DNA from: a virus
Strand: one strand, 5' to 3'
DNA: 31,889 nucleotides
IMG/VR virus record: IMGVR_UViG_3300025769_000055
Location: 1-31,889 of that record
Below the pieces are notes generated by a model. The model ran no database searches. It was given only the letters and a program-made list of their open reading frames with translations, and was not told where the DNA came from. Below are positions 21,549 to 29,866 of this stretch, piece after piece (within the stretch, counting starts at the first letter, position 1; each line of letters starts with the position of its first letter). Position numbers and translations under genes: made by a program.

Positions 21549-23692
21549 TGGGTGGCTCGGTAAAAAAAATAATTCAGCCTGTTGTATCAGCATTTAATAT
21601 GTTTAGTGGTGGGTTTAATCCATTTGTTGCATTAGGTGTAATGGCTATTGGCTGGTTGTTTATGAGATCAATGAAACCTGATGTACCTGACTTTGGTACA
21701 AACGATTTTGAAGAAACTGAGAGAGGTATTTTAGTAAATAAACAATCTAATAATGCCTGTGTTCCTGTTATTTATGGAGAAAGATTAGTTGGTGGTACAA
21801 GAGTTTTTATTGAAACTTCAGGAACAGATAATACTTATTTATATGTTGCTTTAGTTCTTTCAGAGGGAGAGGTAAATTCAATAGAACAAATAAGAGTAGA
21901 TGACAAAGTAGTCACATTTGATGGTGCATTAACTCATGGCACAGTAAGAGAAGTAGCAAGTAGTGATAGTAATTTTTACAAAGACTCAACGAGCCATATT
22001 CAAATACAAGCATTTATGGGAACAGACGACCAAGTAGCATCAAGTGTTTTAACACCTTTATCATCATGGGGAAGCAATCATAGATTAAGAGGTATTTGTT
22101 ATTTAGCTTTAAGGTTTAAATGGAATCAAGATGTATTTGGTGGAATACCTGTTGTTCAAGCTAAAGTAAAAGGTAAAAAGATTGTCACATTAGCATCTGA
22201 TTTATCAGAACAAACTGCATCTTTTTCAACTAATCCAGCTTTTTGTTTATTAGATTATTTAAGAAATGAAAGATATGGAAAAGGTATTGCTACATCAAGT
22301 TTAAATTTACAAAGTTTTTATGATGCTTCACAAGTTTGCGTCACACAGGTCACACCATTTTCAGGTGGTAGCGATATTAATTTATTTGATTGTAATGCTG
22401 TTGTAGATACATCTAAAAAAGTTATAGACAATGTAAGAGATATAATAAAAGGCATGAGAGGTTATCTTCCTTATGTTCAAGGTAAATATAAATTAGTTAT
22501 TGAAACAACAGGTACAGCCTCAGTATCTTTAACAGAAGATGATATTATAGGTGGCTATGCCTTAGCTTCTCCTACTAAAAATAATAAATTTAATAGAGTA
22601 ATTGTTTCATTTATAAATCCTGACAGAAATTTCCAAGTAGATGAAATTCAATTTCCACCGATTGATGATTCAGGATTAGCAAGTGCAGACCAACACGCAA
22701 CAATGAAAACAGCAGATGGTGGATTTTTATTAGAACATAGGGCAGATTTTCGTACTATCACTTCTCCATATCAAGCTGAAGAAATGGCTGAGATTATTTT
22801 AAGAAGAAGTAGAGAATCTTTGGGTCTAAGTATTAACTGTGGATTTAAAGCTTATGAATTACATATAGGTGATATTGTAAATGTCACTTTATCTAGTCTA
22901 GGTTTTTCAAGTAAAGCATTTAGAGTTTTATCTATGACATTTAGAGAAGATTATACTATTGATCTAAACTTAGTAGAATATCAAGCATCTCATTATACAT
23001 TTGCAACTAAAGGACAGGTATCAAGTACACCATCAACTACTTTACCAAATCCATTTAATATTCAAGCACCAGCATCACTTACACTTACTGATGAACTTAT
23101 AGAGTATGCTGATGGAGTTGTTTTAACAAGATTAAATATATTAGTTGGTGCAAGTACAGACCAATTTGTTCAGTATTATCAAGTAGAAGCCAAGAAATCT
23201 ACTGAGTCAGATTTTAAAATAATATCAAGTGGTACACAGTTAAACCACGAATTTATAAATGTTGTTGATGATATTACTTACGATGTAAGAGTAAAAGCTA
23301 TCAATAGTTTTGGAGTTTCTTCTAGTTATACATCAGCTTCAAGAAAAATAGTTGGAGCAACAGAAATACCAAGCGATGTAGATGATTTGTCAGTATCTAT
23401 GGTTGGTTCAAACCAAATGGAATTATCTTGGACACCTGTAACAGATTTAGATATATCTTGGTATGAAATAAGGTTTCAAAATGTTACAAGTGGTGCTACT
23501 TGGAATGAAAGCACACCAATAGCAAAAGTTGTTAGAAGAAAATCAAATGCAGTAACATTAAATTCACAAGTGGGCAGTTATTGTATAAAAGCAGTAGATA
23601 AATTAGGCAATAGTTCTGCAAACGCATCTATTGTATCAACCAATATTTCTGGATTGCAAAATTTTACAAATGTTTTAACTTTGAGTGAATAA
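21548..23692 (+). CDS. tail tip protein J-like with fibronectin domains, 714 aa
   Basis: The N-terminus has a hydrophobic segment (NPFVALGVMAIGWLF, residues 24-38) and then FEETERGILVNKQSNNACV and PVIYGERLVGGT, the beginning of tail tip J proteins. The central part (about 60-490) is a hub region with ALRFKWNQDVFGGIPVVQAKVKGKK and LVIETTGTASVSLTEDDI. The last 200 residues carry two fibronectin type III-like domains (YYQVEAKKSTESDF, ISWYEIRFQNVTSGATW). It contacts the host cell. It is joined by TAATG to the acyltransferase gene and to the next tail gene. Confidence 0.87.
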   Translation: MGGSVKKIIQPVVSAFNMFSGGFNPFVALGVMAIGWLFMRSMKPDVPDFGTNDFEETERGILVNKQSNNACVPVIYGERLVGGTRVFIETSGTDNTYLYVALVLSEGEVNSIEQIRVDDKVVTFDGALTHGTVREVASSDSNFYKDSTSHIQIQAFMGTDDQVASSVLTPLSSWGSNHRLRGICYLALRFKWNQDVFGGIPVVQAKVKGKKIVTLASDLSEQTASFSTNPAFCLLDYLRNERYGKGIATSSLNLQSFYDASQVCVTQVTPFSGGSDINLFDCNAVVDTSKKVIDNVRDIIKGMRGYLPYVQGKYKLVIETTGTASVSLTEDDIIGGYALASPTKNNKFNRVIVSFINPDRNFQVDEIQFPPIDDSGLASADQHATMKTADGGFLLEHRADFRTITSPYQAEEMAEIILRRSRESLGLSINCGFKAYELHIGDIVNVTLSSLGFSSKAFRVLSMTFREDYTIDLNLVEYQASHYTFATKGQVSSTPSTTLPNPFNIQAPASLTLTDELIEYADGVVLTRLNILVGASTDQFVQYYQVEAKKSTESDFKIISSGTQLNHEFINVVDDITYDVRVKAINSFGVSSSYTSASRKIVGATEIPSDVDDLSVSMVGSNQMELSWTPVTDLDISWYEIRFQNVTSGATWNESTPIAKVVRRKSNAVTLNSQVGSYCIKAVDKLGNSSANASIVSTNISGLQNFTNVLTLSE

Positions 23693-24492
23693 TGGCAGAT
23701 TTTAATGGAACAAGAGATAGTGGTGTTGCAATTTCAACAGATAATGCTGGAAGAAAAGTTTTGATATTAGATACAATAACTCAGGTAGATAGTTTAGTCG
23801 GTAATATAGATTCTGCTGAGGGAAATTTTGATTTGGGTGGCACAGATTCTACATCAAATCCTACTAATTTTGGTGCAAATGTTAAATCATCAGGATTTTA
23901 CACATTTTCTAATACACTTAGTCTTGATGGAATTTATGACACAAATTTAGGTGCTGTGATTGGCATGAGTTCAGAAGATGAATATGATTTGTTTGACTCA
24001 GGTAGAGGTGCAACATTATTTGAAGATGCTAAAGCACCATTTGATGGTTCTCCTGAAATACAATGTGGAGCAGAAGTTCAGGTTGGATTTGATAATACAA
24101 GTTTAGACAATATTACAAGTTTTCAAAAGATTGCACAACAAAGTACAATAAAAGGAAGATTTTTTAAATTCAAATGTAAGATTACAAGCGATGATAATAA
24201 GGTTAGAGCAAAAGTTCATACTTTAGAATCTAAAGTAAATATGGAAAAAAGAACTGAAGCTGGACAAGATGTGGTTTCAGATGCTTCAGGAACAACAATA
24301 ACTTTTGTTAATTCTTTTTACGCAACTCCGAGTATAGGGATTTCAGCACAAGGATTAGCAACAGGAGACTATTATCAAATTACAAGCAAGTCAAAAACTG
24401 CCTTTACAATAAGGTTTTATAATAGTAGTAATGTTGGGATAAGCAGAACATTTGATTATCAAGTTGTAGGACATGGCTTGAAATCAATATAA
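23692..24492 (+). CDS. tail protein, 266 aa, probable receptor-contact module
   Basis: A Gly/Ser/Asp-rich beta protein. The start (MADFNGTRDSGVAISTDNAG) and the middle (KFKCKITSDDNKVRAKVHTLES) look like the C-terminal side chains of J-type tail tips, here encoded as a separate gene. The end (YYQITSKSKTAFTIRFYNSSN, then GISRTFDYQVVGHG) resembles a small host-binding beta domain found at the end of many phage tail proteins. The start is TAATG-coupled to the J-like gene. Confidence 0.72.
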   Translation: MADFNGTRDSGVAISTDNAGRKVLILDTITQVDSLVGNIDSAEGNFDLGGTDSTSNPTNFGANVKSSGFYTFSNTLSLDGIYDTNLGAVIGMSSEDEYDLFDSGRGATLFEDAKAPFDGSPEIQCGAEVQVGFDNTSLDNITSFQKIAQQSTIKGRFFKFKCKITSDDNKVRAKVHTLESKVNMEKRTEAGQDVVSDASGTTITFVNSFYATPSIGISAQGLATGDYYQITSKSKTAFTIRFYNSSNVGISRTFDYQVVGHGLKSI

Positions 24493-24514
24493 TTTTTTAA
24501 TATAAGGATTAAAT

Positions 24515-26263
24515 ATGGCACAAGTTAGCGATTTCGTCTTAGATAATCAAGGTTTCAGTTCTTTTCGTACTGAACTTAATAATATTTTATCAGCACAAAA
24601 TTCAAACAACTCAGGTACTTCAAGACCATCTTCAGCAACCACAGGCACAATTTGGTTAGATACAACTAACTCAGGCTCAAATAGTTTAACACTTAAATTT
24701 TTTGATGGGAGTGATGACATAAGTTTAGCAACAATAGACACATCAGCAAATACAGTTAATTGGTTAGATAGTACAGTTTCAGCAGATTTAGTGAATGATA
24801 CAACTCCACAATTAGGTGGAAATTTAGATACTAACTCGCACAATATAGCTTTTGATGATGCACATGGAATTATTGACGAAAATGGAAACGAACAAATAAC
24901 ATTTCAAACAACATCATCAGCAGTTAATCAAATTGATGTCACAAACTCTGCCACAGGAAACGCACCTGAAATATCGGCAACAGGTGGAGACACAAACATA
25001 GATTTAAAATTAACACCTAAAGGTTCAGGTAAATTAAATTTAGATGGTATTAAATTTCCAAATGCAGATGGATCAGCAGATCAAGTATTAAAAACTGATG
25101 GTTCAGGAAACTTATCTTTTGCAAATGCTTCTGGTGGTGGAGTAAGTTGGCAATCAGTAAAAACTGCTAGTTTTACAGCAGTAGCTGGTGAGGGATATTT
25201 TGTAAATACTACAAGTGGTGCTATTACTATGACATTACCATCTTCGCCAAGTTTAGGTGACACAGTAATTGTTACAGATTACACGAGAACTTTTCAAACA
25301 AATAAATTAACAATAAATACTAATTCTTCAAAATTTCAAAGTCTTACCACTTCCACAGTTGATTATGAAATTGAGGGTTTAACTCTTGAATTAGTTTATT
25401 CAGATGCAAACGAGGGTTGGATTCCTACTCTTGATGACGATTCGGTAAGTAAAGATACTTATGGACTTGAATATTTAATAGTAGCTGGTGGTGGAAGTGG
25501 AAGTAGAAATAAAGGTGCTGGTGGTGGTGCTGGTGGACTTTTAACAAATTATGATGGCACTCCTTTACAAGTAACTGCTGGAATTACTTTGACTTGTACT
25601 GTTGGTGCTGGTGGCTCTGGTGGAACTTCAGCCTCAGGAAATGATGGAACTGACAGCACAGTTTCTGGAACAGGCTTTACAACTTTAACTGCTATTAAAG
25701 GTGGTGCTGGAAATTCTGGCGGTGGTGCTGGACTAGGAAATGATGGTGGTTCTGGGGGTGGAACAGGCGGTGAGGGAAACGGCGGTGCTGGTGGCTCAGG
25801 AACTTCTGGTCAAGGAAATGATGGTGGCTCAGGACAAGGGGGTGCTGTAGCTTGTGGCGGTGGCGGTGGCGGTGCTGGAAATGCTGGTGTCAATGGCTCA
25901 GGAAATGCTGGTGGAAATGGTGGAAATGGTGCGTCTAATGAAATTACAGCATCGTCAGTAGTGTATGCTGGTGGTGGTGGAGGAGTAACAGAAAGTAACT
26001 CTCCAACTCAAGGTTCAGGTGGAAATGGTGGTGGAGGTGGTGCTAGTAAAAGTTCTGATGCTGGTGATGGCTCTGCAAATCTTGGTGCTGGTGGTGGTTC
26101 TTCTCATAGTGCTGGAAATTCTGGGGATGGTGGAAGTGGAGTTATTATTTTAAGAATGCTTACTGCAAATTATTCTGGCACAGTAACAGGCTCACCTACT
26201 GTGACTACATCTGGTTCAGAAACAATAGTTAAATTTACAGGCGATGGAACAATAGTTACATAG
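24515..26263 (+). CDS. tail fibre with glycine-rich adhesin domain, 582 aa
   Basis: Residues 1-320 are a fibre shaft and connector region with QVLKTDGSGNLSF (190-202), a phrase frequent in phage fibres, and a TTSGAITMTLPSSPSLGD module. From EYLIVAGGG (319-327) to about residue 545 the chain is a Gly-rich domain with strings of Gly-Gly-Ala, Gly-Asn and Gly-Ser, as in adhesins with bundles of polyglycine-II helices (for example gp38 of T2-type phages). It ends with GSGVIILRMLTANYSGT, a beta cap. It probably recognises the host surface. Base composition in the Gly block is richer in G than its neighbours. Confidence 0.85.
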   Translation: MAQVSDFVLDNQGFSSFRTELNNILSAQNSNNSGTSRPSSATTGTIWLDTTNSGSNSLTLKFFDGSDDISLATIDTSANTVNWLDSTVSADLVNDTTPQLGGNLDTNSHNIAFDDAHGIIDENGNEQITFQTTSSAVNQIDVTNSATGNAPEISATGGDTNIDLKLTPKGSGKLNLDGIKFPNADGSADQVLKTDGSGNLSFANASGGGVSWQSVKTASFTAVAGEGYFVNTTSGAITMTLPSSPSLGDTVIVTDYTRTFQTNKLTINTNSSKFQSLTTSTVDYEIEGLTLELVYSDANEGWIPTLDDDSVSKDTYGLEYLIVAGGGSGSRNKGAGGGAGGLLTNYDGTPLQVTAGITLTCTVGAGGSGGTSASGNDGTDSTVSGTGFTTLTAIKGGAGNSGGGAGLGNDGGSGGGTGGEGNGGAGGSGTSGQGNDGGSGQGGAVACGGGGGGAGNAGVNGSGNAGGNGGNGASNEITASSVVYAGGGGGVTESNSPTQGSGGNGGGGGASKSSDAGDGSANLGAGGGSSHSAGNSGDGGSGVIILRMLTANYSGTVTGSPTVTTSGSETIVKFTGDGTIVT

Positions 26264-26272
26264 GAAAATATT

Positions 26273-26686
26273 ATGGCACATTTTGCAAAATTAGGAATAG
26301 GAAATAAAGTTATAGCAGTTCATGTTGTTAATAATGAAGTTATTACTGATGATAATGGACAAGAACAAGAACAATTAGGTGTAGATTTTTTAAATAAAAT
26401 TCATAATACTAATGCTGTATGGAAACAAACCTCATATAATAGTCGTAGAGGTATTCATAAATTAGGTGGAACACCTTTTAGAAAAAATTATGCTGGTATA
26501 GGTTTTAAGTATGATGAAAAAAGAGATGCTTTTATTCCACCTCAGCCATTTAATAGTTGGACATTAGATGAAGATACTTGTACTTGGAACTCACCAATTC
26601 CTCACCCAAACGATGGTAAATTTTATGTATGGAATGAAACAGCTTACAACGAAGATAATACTCAAGGTTGGGATTTAGATAATTAA
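26273..26686 (+). CDS. conserved phage protein of cyanophage-like type, 137 aa
   Basis: MAHFAKLGIGNKVIAVHVV, then LGVDFLNKIHNT and WKQTSYNS, then FRKNYAGIGFKYDEKRDAFIPPQPFNSWTLDEDT follow a family common in cyanophages and other marine phages next to tail fibre genes. It has a compact fold rich in aromatic residues. Its job is not established; a fibre-linked or fibre-assembly role fits the position. Confidence 0.75.
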   Translation: MAHFAKLGIGNKVIAVHVVNNEVITDDNGQEQEQLGVDFLNKIHNTNAVWKQTSYNSRRGIHKLGGTPFRKNYAGIGFKYDEKRDAFIPPQPFNSWTLDEDTCTWNSPIPHPNDGKFYVWNETAYNEDNTQGWDLDN

Positions 26687-26692
26687 ATCTAA

Positions 26693-27289
26693 ATGCAAGA
26701 ATATAAAACCAATAATCAAATAGAATTTTTACAAGGATATTATTTATTAGATAATTCTGTATGTGATGATTTAATTAATATGTTTAAAAAAGCAGAAGAT
26801 AAAAAATCTCCACATTTAGTTGAGGGTGAAACTAGCACAGGAGTTAATAAATTAAAAAAAGATAGTTTAGATTTACAATTACAAGCACATCATATAGATA
26901 AAAACCCACCTTTAAAATTTTATTTTATGCAACTATCTAAAATGATTGATGTATATAAACAAAAATATAAATTTTGTGATACTTATGTAAATAAATGGGG
27001 TCTTGAGCCATCATTTAATATTCAAAAATATAAACCCTCACAAGCATATCATAGATGGCATACTGAAAGAGGTTGTAAAGATTCTGACAGACATTTAGCC
27101 TATATGACATATCTTAATGATGTTAAAGAGGGTGGTGAAACAGAATTTTTTTATCAAAAATATAAATTTAAACCTGAAAAAGGTTTAACTTTAATATGGG
27201 GTACTGATTGGACTTTTACTCATAAAGGACATACAACAAAAAATGAAGATAAATATATAATGACAGGCTGGTACGAGTTCAAAGAATGA
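26693..27289 (+). CDS. 2OG-Fe(II) oxygenase, prolyl hydroxylase-like, 198 aa
   Basis: The iron ligands are in the expected order: HTE at 123-125 (His123, Glu125 in place of the usual Asp) and FTHKG with His177, followed by Lys187 (EDKYIMTGWYEF), the expected 2-oxoglutarate anchor. The barrel strands are visible (AYMTYLND, GGETEFFYQ, GLTLIWG). Such enzymes are common in cyanophages and marine phages and hydroxylate protein prolines or other targets. The substrate here is unknown. A tail fibre is one possibility, given the neighbours. Confidence 0.82.
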   Translation: MQEYKTNNQIEFLQGYYLLDNSVCDDLINMFKKAEDKKSPHLVEGETSTGVNKLKKDSLDLQLQAHHIDKNPPLKFYFMQLSKMIDVYKQKYKFCDTYVNKWGLEPSFNIQKYKPSQAYHRWHTERGCKDSDRHLAYMTYLNDVKEGGETEFFYQKYKFKPEKGLTLIWGTDWTFTHKGHTTKNEDKYIMTGWYEFKE

Positions 27290-27319
27290 TATATAATTTA
27301 ATTTAACGAGGATATAATT

Positions 27320-27808
27320 ATGCAATTATCTAAACATTTTACATTAGGGGAAATGGAAAAATCCCAAACAGCTACAAGAAAAGGTATAACTAATAAAGCT
27401 GGGTCAGGAGAGATTAAAAACTTAACTGATTTATGCTATGAAGTATTAGAGCCTGTACGAGCAAAGTTTGATAAACCAATTATTATTACTTCAGGTTTTA
27501 GAAGCCCTGAATTATGTGAAGCAATAGGAAGTAAAGCAACATCACAACACGCAAAAGGACAAGCAGTAGATTTTGAAATAGCTGGTGTATCTAATTTGCA
27601 AGTAGCTTTATGGATTCAAAATAATTGTGATTTTGACCAATTAATTTTAGAGTTTTGGAAAGAAGAAGATAAAGACCCAAATTCAGGATGGGTTCATTGT
27701 TCTTATGTAGATGGCTCTAATAGAAAACAAGTTTTGACTTATACAGGTAAGGAATATAAAAATGGACTTCCTGATGCTAAATGGTCAGGTGGTCAATTTG
27801 CTAACTAA
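27320..27808 (+). CDS. endolysin, M15 peptidase (D-Ala-D-Ala carboxypeptidase-like), 162 aa
   Basis: The zinc site of M15 peptidases is present: SQHAKGQAVDFEI with His77 and Asp84 and WVHCSY with His126; Glu111 (LILEFW) is the probable catalytic residue. The N-terminal part (residues 1-35) is a typical beginning of this group (LSKHFTLGEMEKSQTA, then SGFRSPELC). It cuts the peptide cross-links of peptidoglycan in lysis. No signal peptide is seen, so a holin is needed; a 3TM holin-like gene is at 29863. The ribosome site is ACGAGGATA. Confidence 0.9.
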   Translation: MQLSKHFTLGEMEKSQTATRKGITNKAGSGEIKNLTDLCYEVLEPVRAKFDKPIIITSGFRSPELCEAIGSKATSQHAKGQAVDFEIAGVSNLQVALWIQNNCDFDQLILEFWKEEDKDPNSGWVHCSYVDGSNRKQVLTYTGKEYKNGLPDAKWSGGQFAN

Positions 27809-27817
27809 GGAGAAACA

Positions 27818-27913
27818 ATGCTAACAAAGAAACAAAAAAAACTACCAATGGCTTTACAAAAAGCTATTATGAAAAAACAAAAGAAAACTAAAAAAGCTAA
27901 AAGGAGAAAATAA
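27818..27913 (+). CDS. very basic microprotein, 31 aa
   Basis: The start is preceded by TAAGGAGAAACA. The product starts MLTKKQKKLPMALQKAIMK and ends in Lys and Arg; 15 of 31 residues are Lys or Arg. It is the first of six basic small proteins in a row. The KLPxALQKAI core, which I believe recurs in marine phages, suggests a real short helix with a charged tail. A DNA- or RNA-binding role is possible but not shown. Confidence 0.65.
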   Translation: MLTKKQKKLPMALQKAIMKKQKKTKKAKRRK

Positions 27914-27914
27914 T

Positions 27915-28007
27915 ATGCCTTATCATTATGGACATGGAAAAGATAAAAAAAGAAAGAATAAGCCTAAGAAATCTAAGATGATGTCTAAAAGAAGAAAAAG
28001 AAAGTAA
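27915..28007 (+). CDS. very basic microprotein, 30 aa
   Basis: It starts MPYHYGHGKDKK and 15 of 30 residues are Lys or Arg. The ribosome site is AAAGGAGAAAATAAT, placed over the stop codon of the preceding microprotein. It ends in TAATG. Two Tyr and two His lie close together at the N-terminus (YHYGH). Function unknown. Confidence 0.6.
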   Translation: MPYHYGHGKDKKRKNKPKKSKMMSKRRKRK

Positions 28008-28108
28008 TGGCTAAGAAAAGAAAAAAAGCACCAAGAGGTTATCATTATATGCCTGATGGCAAATTAATGAAAAACTCTGCACATAAAAAGAAAAAGAAAA
28101 AACGATGA
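28007..28108 (+). CDS. very basic microprotein, 33 aa
   Basis: It starts MAKKRKKAPRGYHYMPDGKL and ends in six Lys and an Arg; 15 of 33 residues are Lys or Arg. It shares the YHY/MPxG pattern with the preceding microprotein, so the two may be distant copies. It is coupled on both sides (TAATG at the start and ATGA at the end). Function unknown. Confidence 0.6.
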   Translation: MAKKRKKAPRGYHYMPDGKLMKNSAHKKKKKKR

Positions 28109-28218
28109 GTGGATTTACTACAACATCTACATTGGCTGAGATGATAAACAAAAGACCAATGAGGAAAAGAAGAAGAAATGTCAAAAAAAAGAAAAAGAAG
28201 AAAAGTACCAAAAGATAA
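28105..28218 (+). CDS. very basic microprotein, 37 aa
   Basis: The first 15 residues are a polar, weakly hydrophobic segment (MSGFTTTSTLAEMIN), followed by an almost pure Lys/Arg tail; 16 of 37 residues are basic. It starts at an ATGA junction and overlaps the next gene by 41 bases. Function unknown. The bipartite form suggests a docking segment plus a nucleic-acid or polyanion-binding tail. Confidence 0.55.
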   Translation: MSGFTTTSTLAEMINKRPMRKRRRNVKKKKKKKSTKR

Positions 28219-28363
28219 AGATAGTGGTTTGCCTAAAAAATATCTTTCAGGTTTGAAAGGTAGTAAAAGATCAGCTAGAGCAAGTCTTATTAAGTCAGTT
28301 TCTTCTATCTATAAATCAGGTGGTTTTATACCTAGAGGATTACTTAAAAGGAGATCAAGATAA
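28178..28363 (+). CDS. basic conserved phage protein, 61 aa
   Basis: A basic N-terminus (SKKRKRRKVPKDKDSG) is followed by LPKKYLSGLKGSKRSARASL and IYKSGGFIPRGLL, a pattern that I know from marine phages and large DNA viruses in the form YLxGLxxxxR, then YKxGxxxPR. The family has no established role. It starts after AGAAGAAAT and joins the next gene by TAATG. Confidence 0.68.
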   Translation: MSKKRKRRKVPKDKDSGLPKKYLSGLKGSKRSARASLIKSVSSIYKSGGFIPRGLLKRRSR

Positions 28364-28629
28364 TGGCTAAAAAATATAGAAAACCTTTATCTAGTTCAGT
28401 AGTTAAAACATTAAAAGCAAAAGCAAAAAAATCTAAATTATTTACCTATTCTGATTTAAAAGCTTCATTTAATAGAGGAAAAGGTGCTTTTCTTTCCTCA
28501 GGCTCTCGTAGAGGAATGACGATGAATAGCTGGGCATTTGCTAGGGTCAATAAATTAATTCGTAGAGGTAGGTCTAGCACTTATGATAAAGATTTGGTAA
28601 GACGAGCAATAAAAAGAAAAAGAAAATAA
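28363..28629 (+). CDS. basic conserved phage protein, 88 aa
   Basis: KKYRKPLSSSVVKTLKAKAK, then SDLKASFNRGKGAFLSSGSR, then MNSWAFARVNKLI resembles a family found in many marine phages whose members read LKxVYRRGxGAFLSSGSRPG and W-A-x-x-R-V-N. The chain is basic throughout. It is found beside the previous gene in several marine genomes that I recall. A structural or DNA-linked role is possible. Confidence 0.72.
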   Translation: MAKKYRKPLSSSVVKTLKAKAKKSKLFTYSDLKASFNRGKGAFLSSGSRRGMTMNSWAFARVNKLIRRGRSSTYDKDLVRRAIKRKRK

Positions 28630-28630
28630 A

Positions 28631-28816
28631 ATGAAAACTAATAAAGAAAAATTTGTAGAGATAGATGGAAGAATCAAATTAGTAAATCAAAAGATTGATT
28701 TGATAATTAAAAACCATCTTCATCACATGAAAAAAGACATTGATAGAATTTTATATTCTCTTGGTGCAATCGGTTTATTGGTTTTAGGTCAATTACTTTA
28801 CTTACTCACGAAATAG
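28631..28816 (+). CDS. small membrane protein, 61 aa (holin candidate)
   Basis: The first 37 residues form a charged helix (FVEIDGRIKLVNQKIDLIIKN), and the C-terminus is one membrane helix (ILYSLGAIGLLVLGQLLYLLTK, starting near residue 40). N-terminal cytoplasmic coiled helix plus C-terminal anchor is also the form of small phage membrane proteins that are not holins. The place between endolysin and 3TM holin-like genes makes it a lysis accessory candidate. Confidence 0.7.
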   Translation: MKTNKEKFVEIDGRIKLVNQKIDLIIKNHLHHMKKDIDRILYSLGAIGLLVLGQLLYLLTK

Positions 28817-28834
28817 TTGTATAGATTGACTTGT

Positions 28835-29536
28835 ATGATTTACAAGTCTGTTTTAATTATCAGCGATACACATATTCCTTATCATGTTCCTGAACTCATG
28901 GAATTTCTAAAATTACTTAAAAAAAAATACAAGCCTGATAGAGTCATCCATATTGGAGACGAAGTAGATAAACACGCAATGTCATTTCACGATAGCGACC
29001 CTGATTTACCTAGTGCTGGAGATGAATTAAAATTATCAATACCTGTCATACAAGAATTAGAAAAAATGTTTCCTAAGATGGATTTATTGGACTCTAATCA
29101 TGGTAGCTTAATTTATAGACGAGCATTGAAGCATGGAATACCAAAAGCTTATTTAAGAGATTACAATGAATTTTTACAAGTTGGTAAGGGTTGGAAATGG
29201 CATGATGATTTAACAATAGATACACCACTTGGTAAAGTTTATTTCTGTCATGGTAAAACAGCAGATGTTTTAAAATTAGCACAATCTATGGGTATGTCAT
29301 GTGTTCAAGGTCATTATCATAGTTCTATGGGTGTAAGGTATTATGGAAACAGTTTAGGTCTTTATTTTGGACTCCAAGTTGGGTGCAGTATAGATAGCAA
29401 AAGTTTAGCCTTTAGATATAACAAAGTACAGAAAGCTAGACCAATTATAGGGTGTTCGGTCATATATAATGGATTACCCATAATTGAGCCTTTTTTAAAA
29501 GATAAGACAGGAAAATGGGTCGGAAAGCTACTTTAA
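28835..29536 (+). CDS. metallophosphoesterase, 233 aa
   Basis: The calcineurin-like motif chain is complete: SDTH (Asp11, His13), IGDE (Asp42), SNHG (Asn88, His89), FCHG (His139), GHYH (His160, His162). It would hydrolyse phosphoester bonds with two metals; the target may be nucleic acid, nucleotides or protein. An in-frame TTG at 28817 directly after the previous stop is an alternative start that adds six residues. The ribosome site is poor for both. Confidence 0.87.
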   Translation: MIYKSVLIISDTHIPYHVPELMEFLKLLKKKYKPDRVIHIGDEVDKHAMSFHDSDPDLPSAGDELKLSIPVIQELEKMFPKMDLLDSNHGSLIYRRALKHGIPKAYLRDYNEFLQVGKGWKWHDDLTIDTPLGKVYFCHGKTADVLKLAQSMGMSCVQGHYHSSMGVRYYGNSLGLYFGLQVGCSIDSKSLAFRYNKVQKARPIIGCSVIYNGLPIIEPFLKDKTGKWVGKLL

Positions 29537-29766
29537 AGCCACAGAGAAGCACAGAGAGGGCTACTAAAAGACAAATAGGTGGCAACCATTACAAGCTTCC
29601 AATAAGCCCTTTAAAATTCATATTAGCCAATAAGCTTAACTTTGTAGATGGCAATATAGTCAAATATGCTGTCAGAAATAAAGATGGAGAAACCTTAGAG
29701 CAAAAGTACAATAAGATAATTCATTATGCTGAACTTGGTAAAGAATTGTTGAAAAATAAAAAATAA
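29515..29766 (+). CDS. DUF3310 family protein, 83 aa
   Basis: QIGGNHYKLPISPLKFI (residues 20-36), then NFVDGNIVKYAVR and EQKYNKIIHYAELGKELL are the DUF3310 signature (sometimes annotated as a nucleotide kinase, without firm evidence). The family is widely found in phages. The first 19 residues are basic. It overlaps the metallophosphoesterase by 22 bases. Confidence 0.88.
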   Translation: MGRKATLKPQRSTERATKRQIGGNHYKLPISPLKFILANKLNFVDGNIVKYAVRNKDGETLEQKYNKIIHYAELGKELLKNKK

Positions 29767-29782
29767 GGAATATTAGGAATGA

Positions 29783-29866
29783 ATGAAACTAGCATATTTA
29801 ATTTATTCAATTCTTGTAGTATATTGGACAACATTATTAATTTTAACAGGTAATACTTATTTATGA
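29783..29866 (+). CDS. small membrane peptide, 27 aa
   Basis: One membrane helix (MKLAYLIYSILVVYWTTLLI) with a short polar tail. The start lies behind AGGAATGA. The stop overlaps the ATG of the next gene as ATGA at 29863, so it is coupled to the holin-like gene. It is too short for a domain; a regulator of the holin (antiholin-like) is a possible role, by position only. Confidence 0.55.
   Translation: MKLAYLIYSILVVYWTTLLILTGNTYL

Noticed and set aside
25490-26140. Tandem repeat or CRISPR-like array in the tail fibre gene
   Set aside because: The repetition follows glycine codons in an open frame and has no constant repeat and spacer structure.
24515-26263. Diversity-generating retroelement target region
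   Set aside because: No reverse transcriptase, no template copy elsewhere in the window and no C-type lectin-like end were seen.
28011-28211. Minus-strand frame of 66 residues with poly-Phe start
   Set aside because: It is the antisense reading of the Lys-rich microproteins (AAA/AAG read as TTT/CTT).
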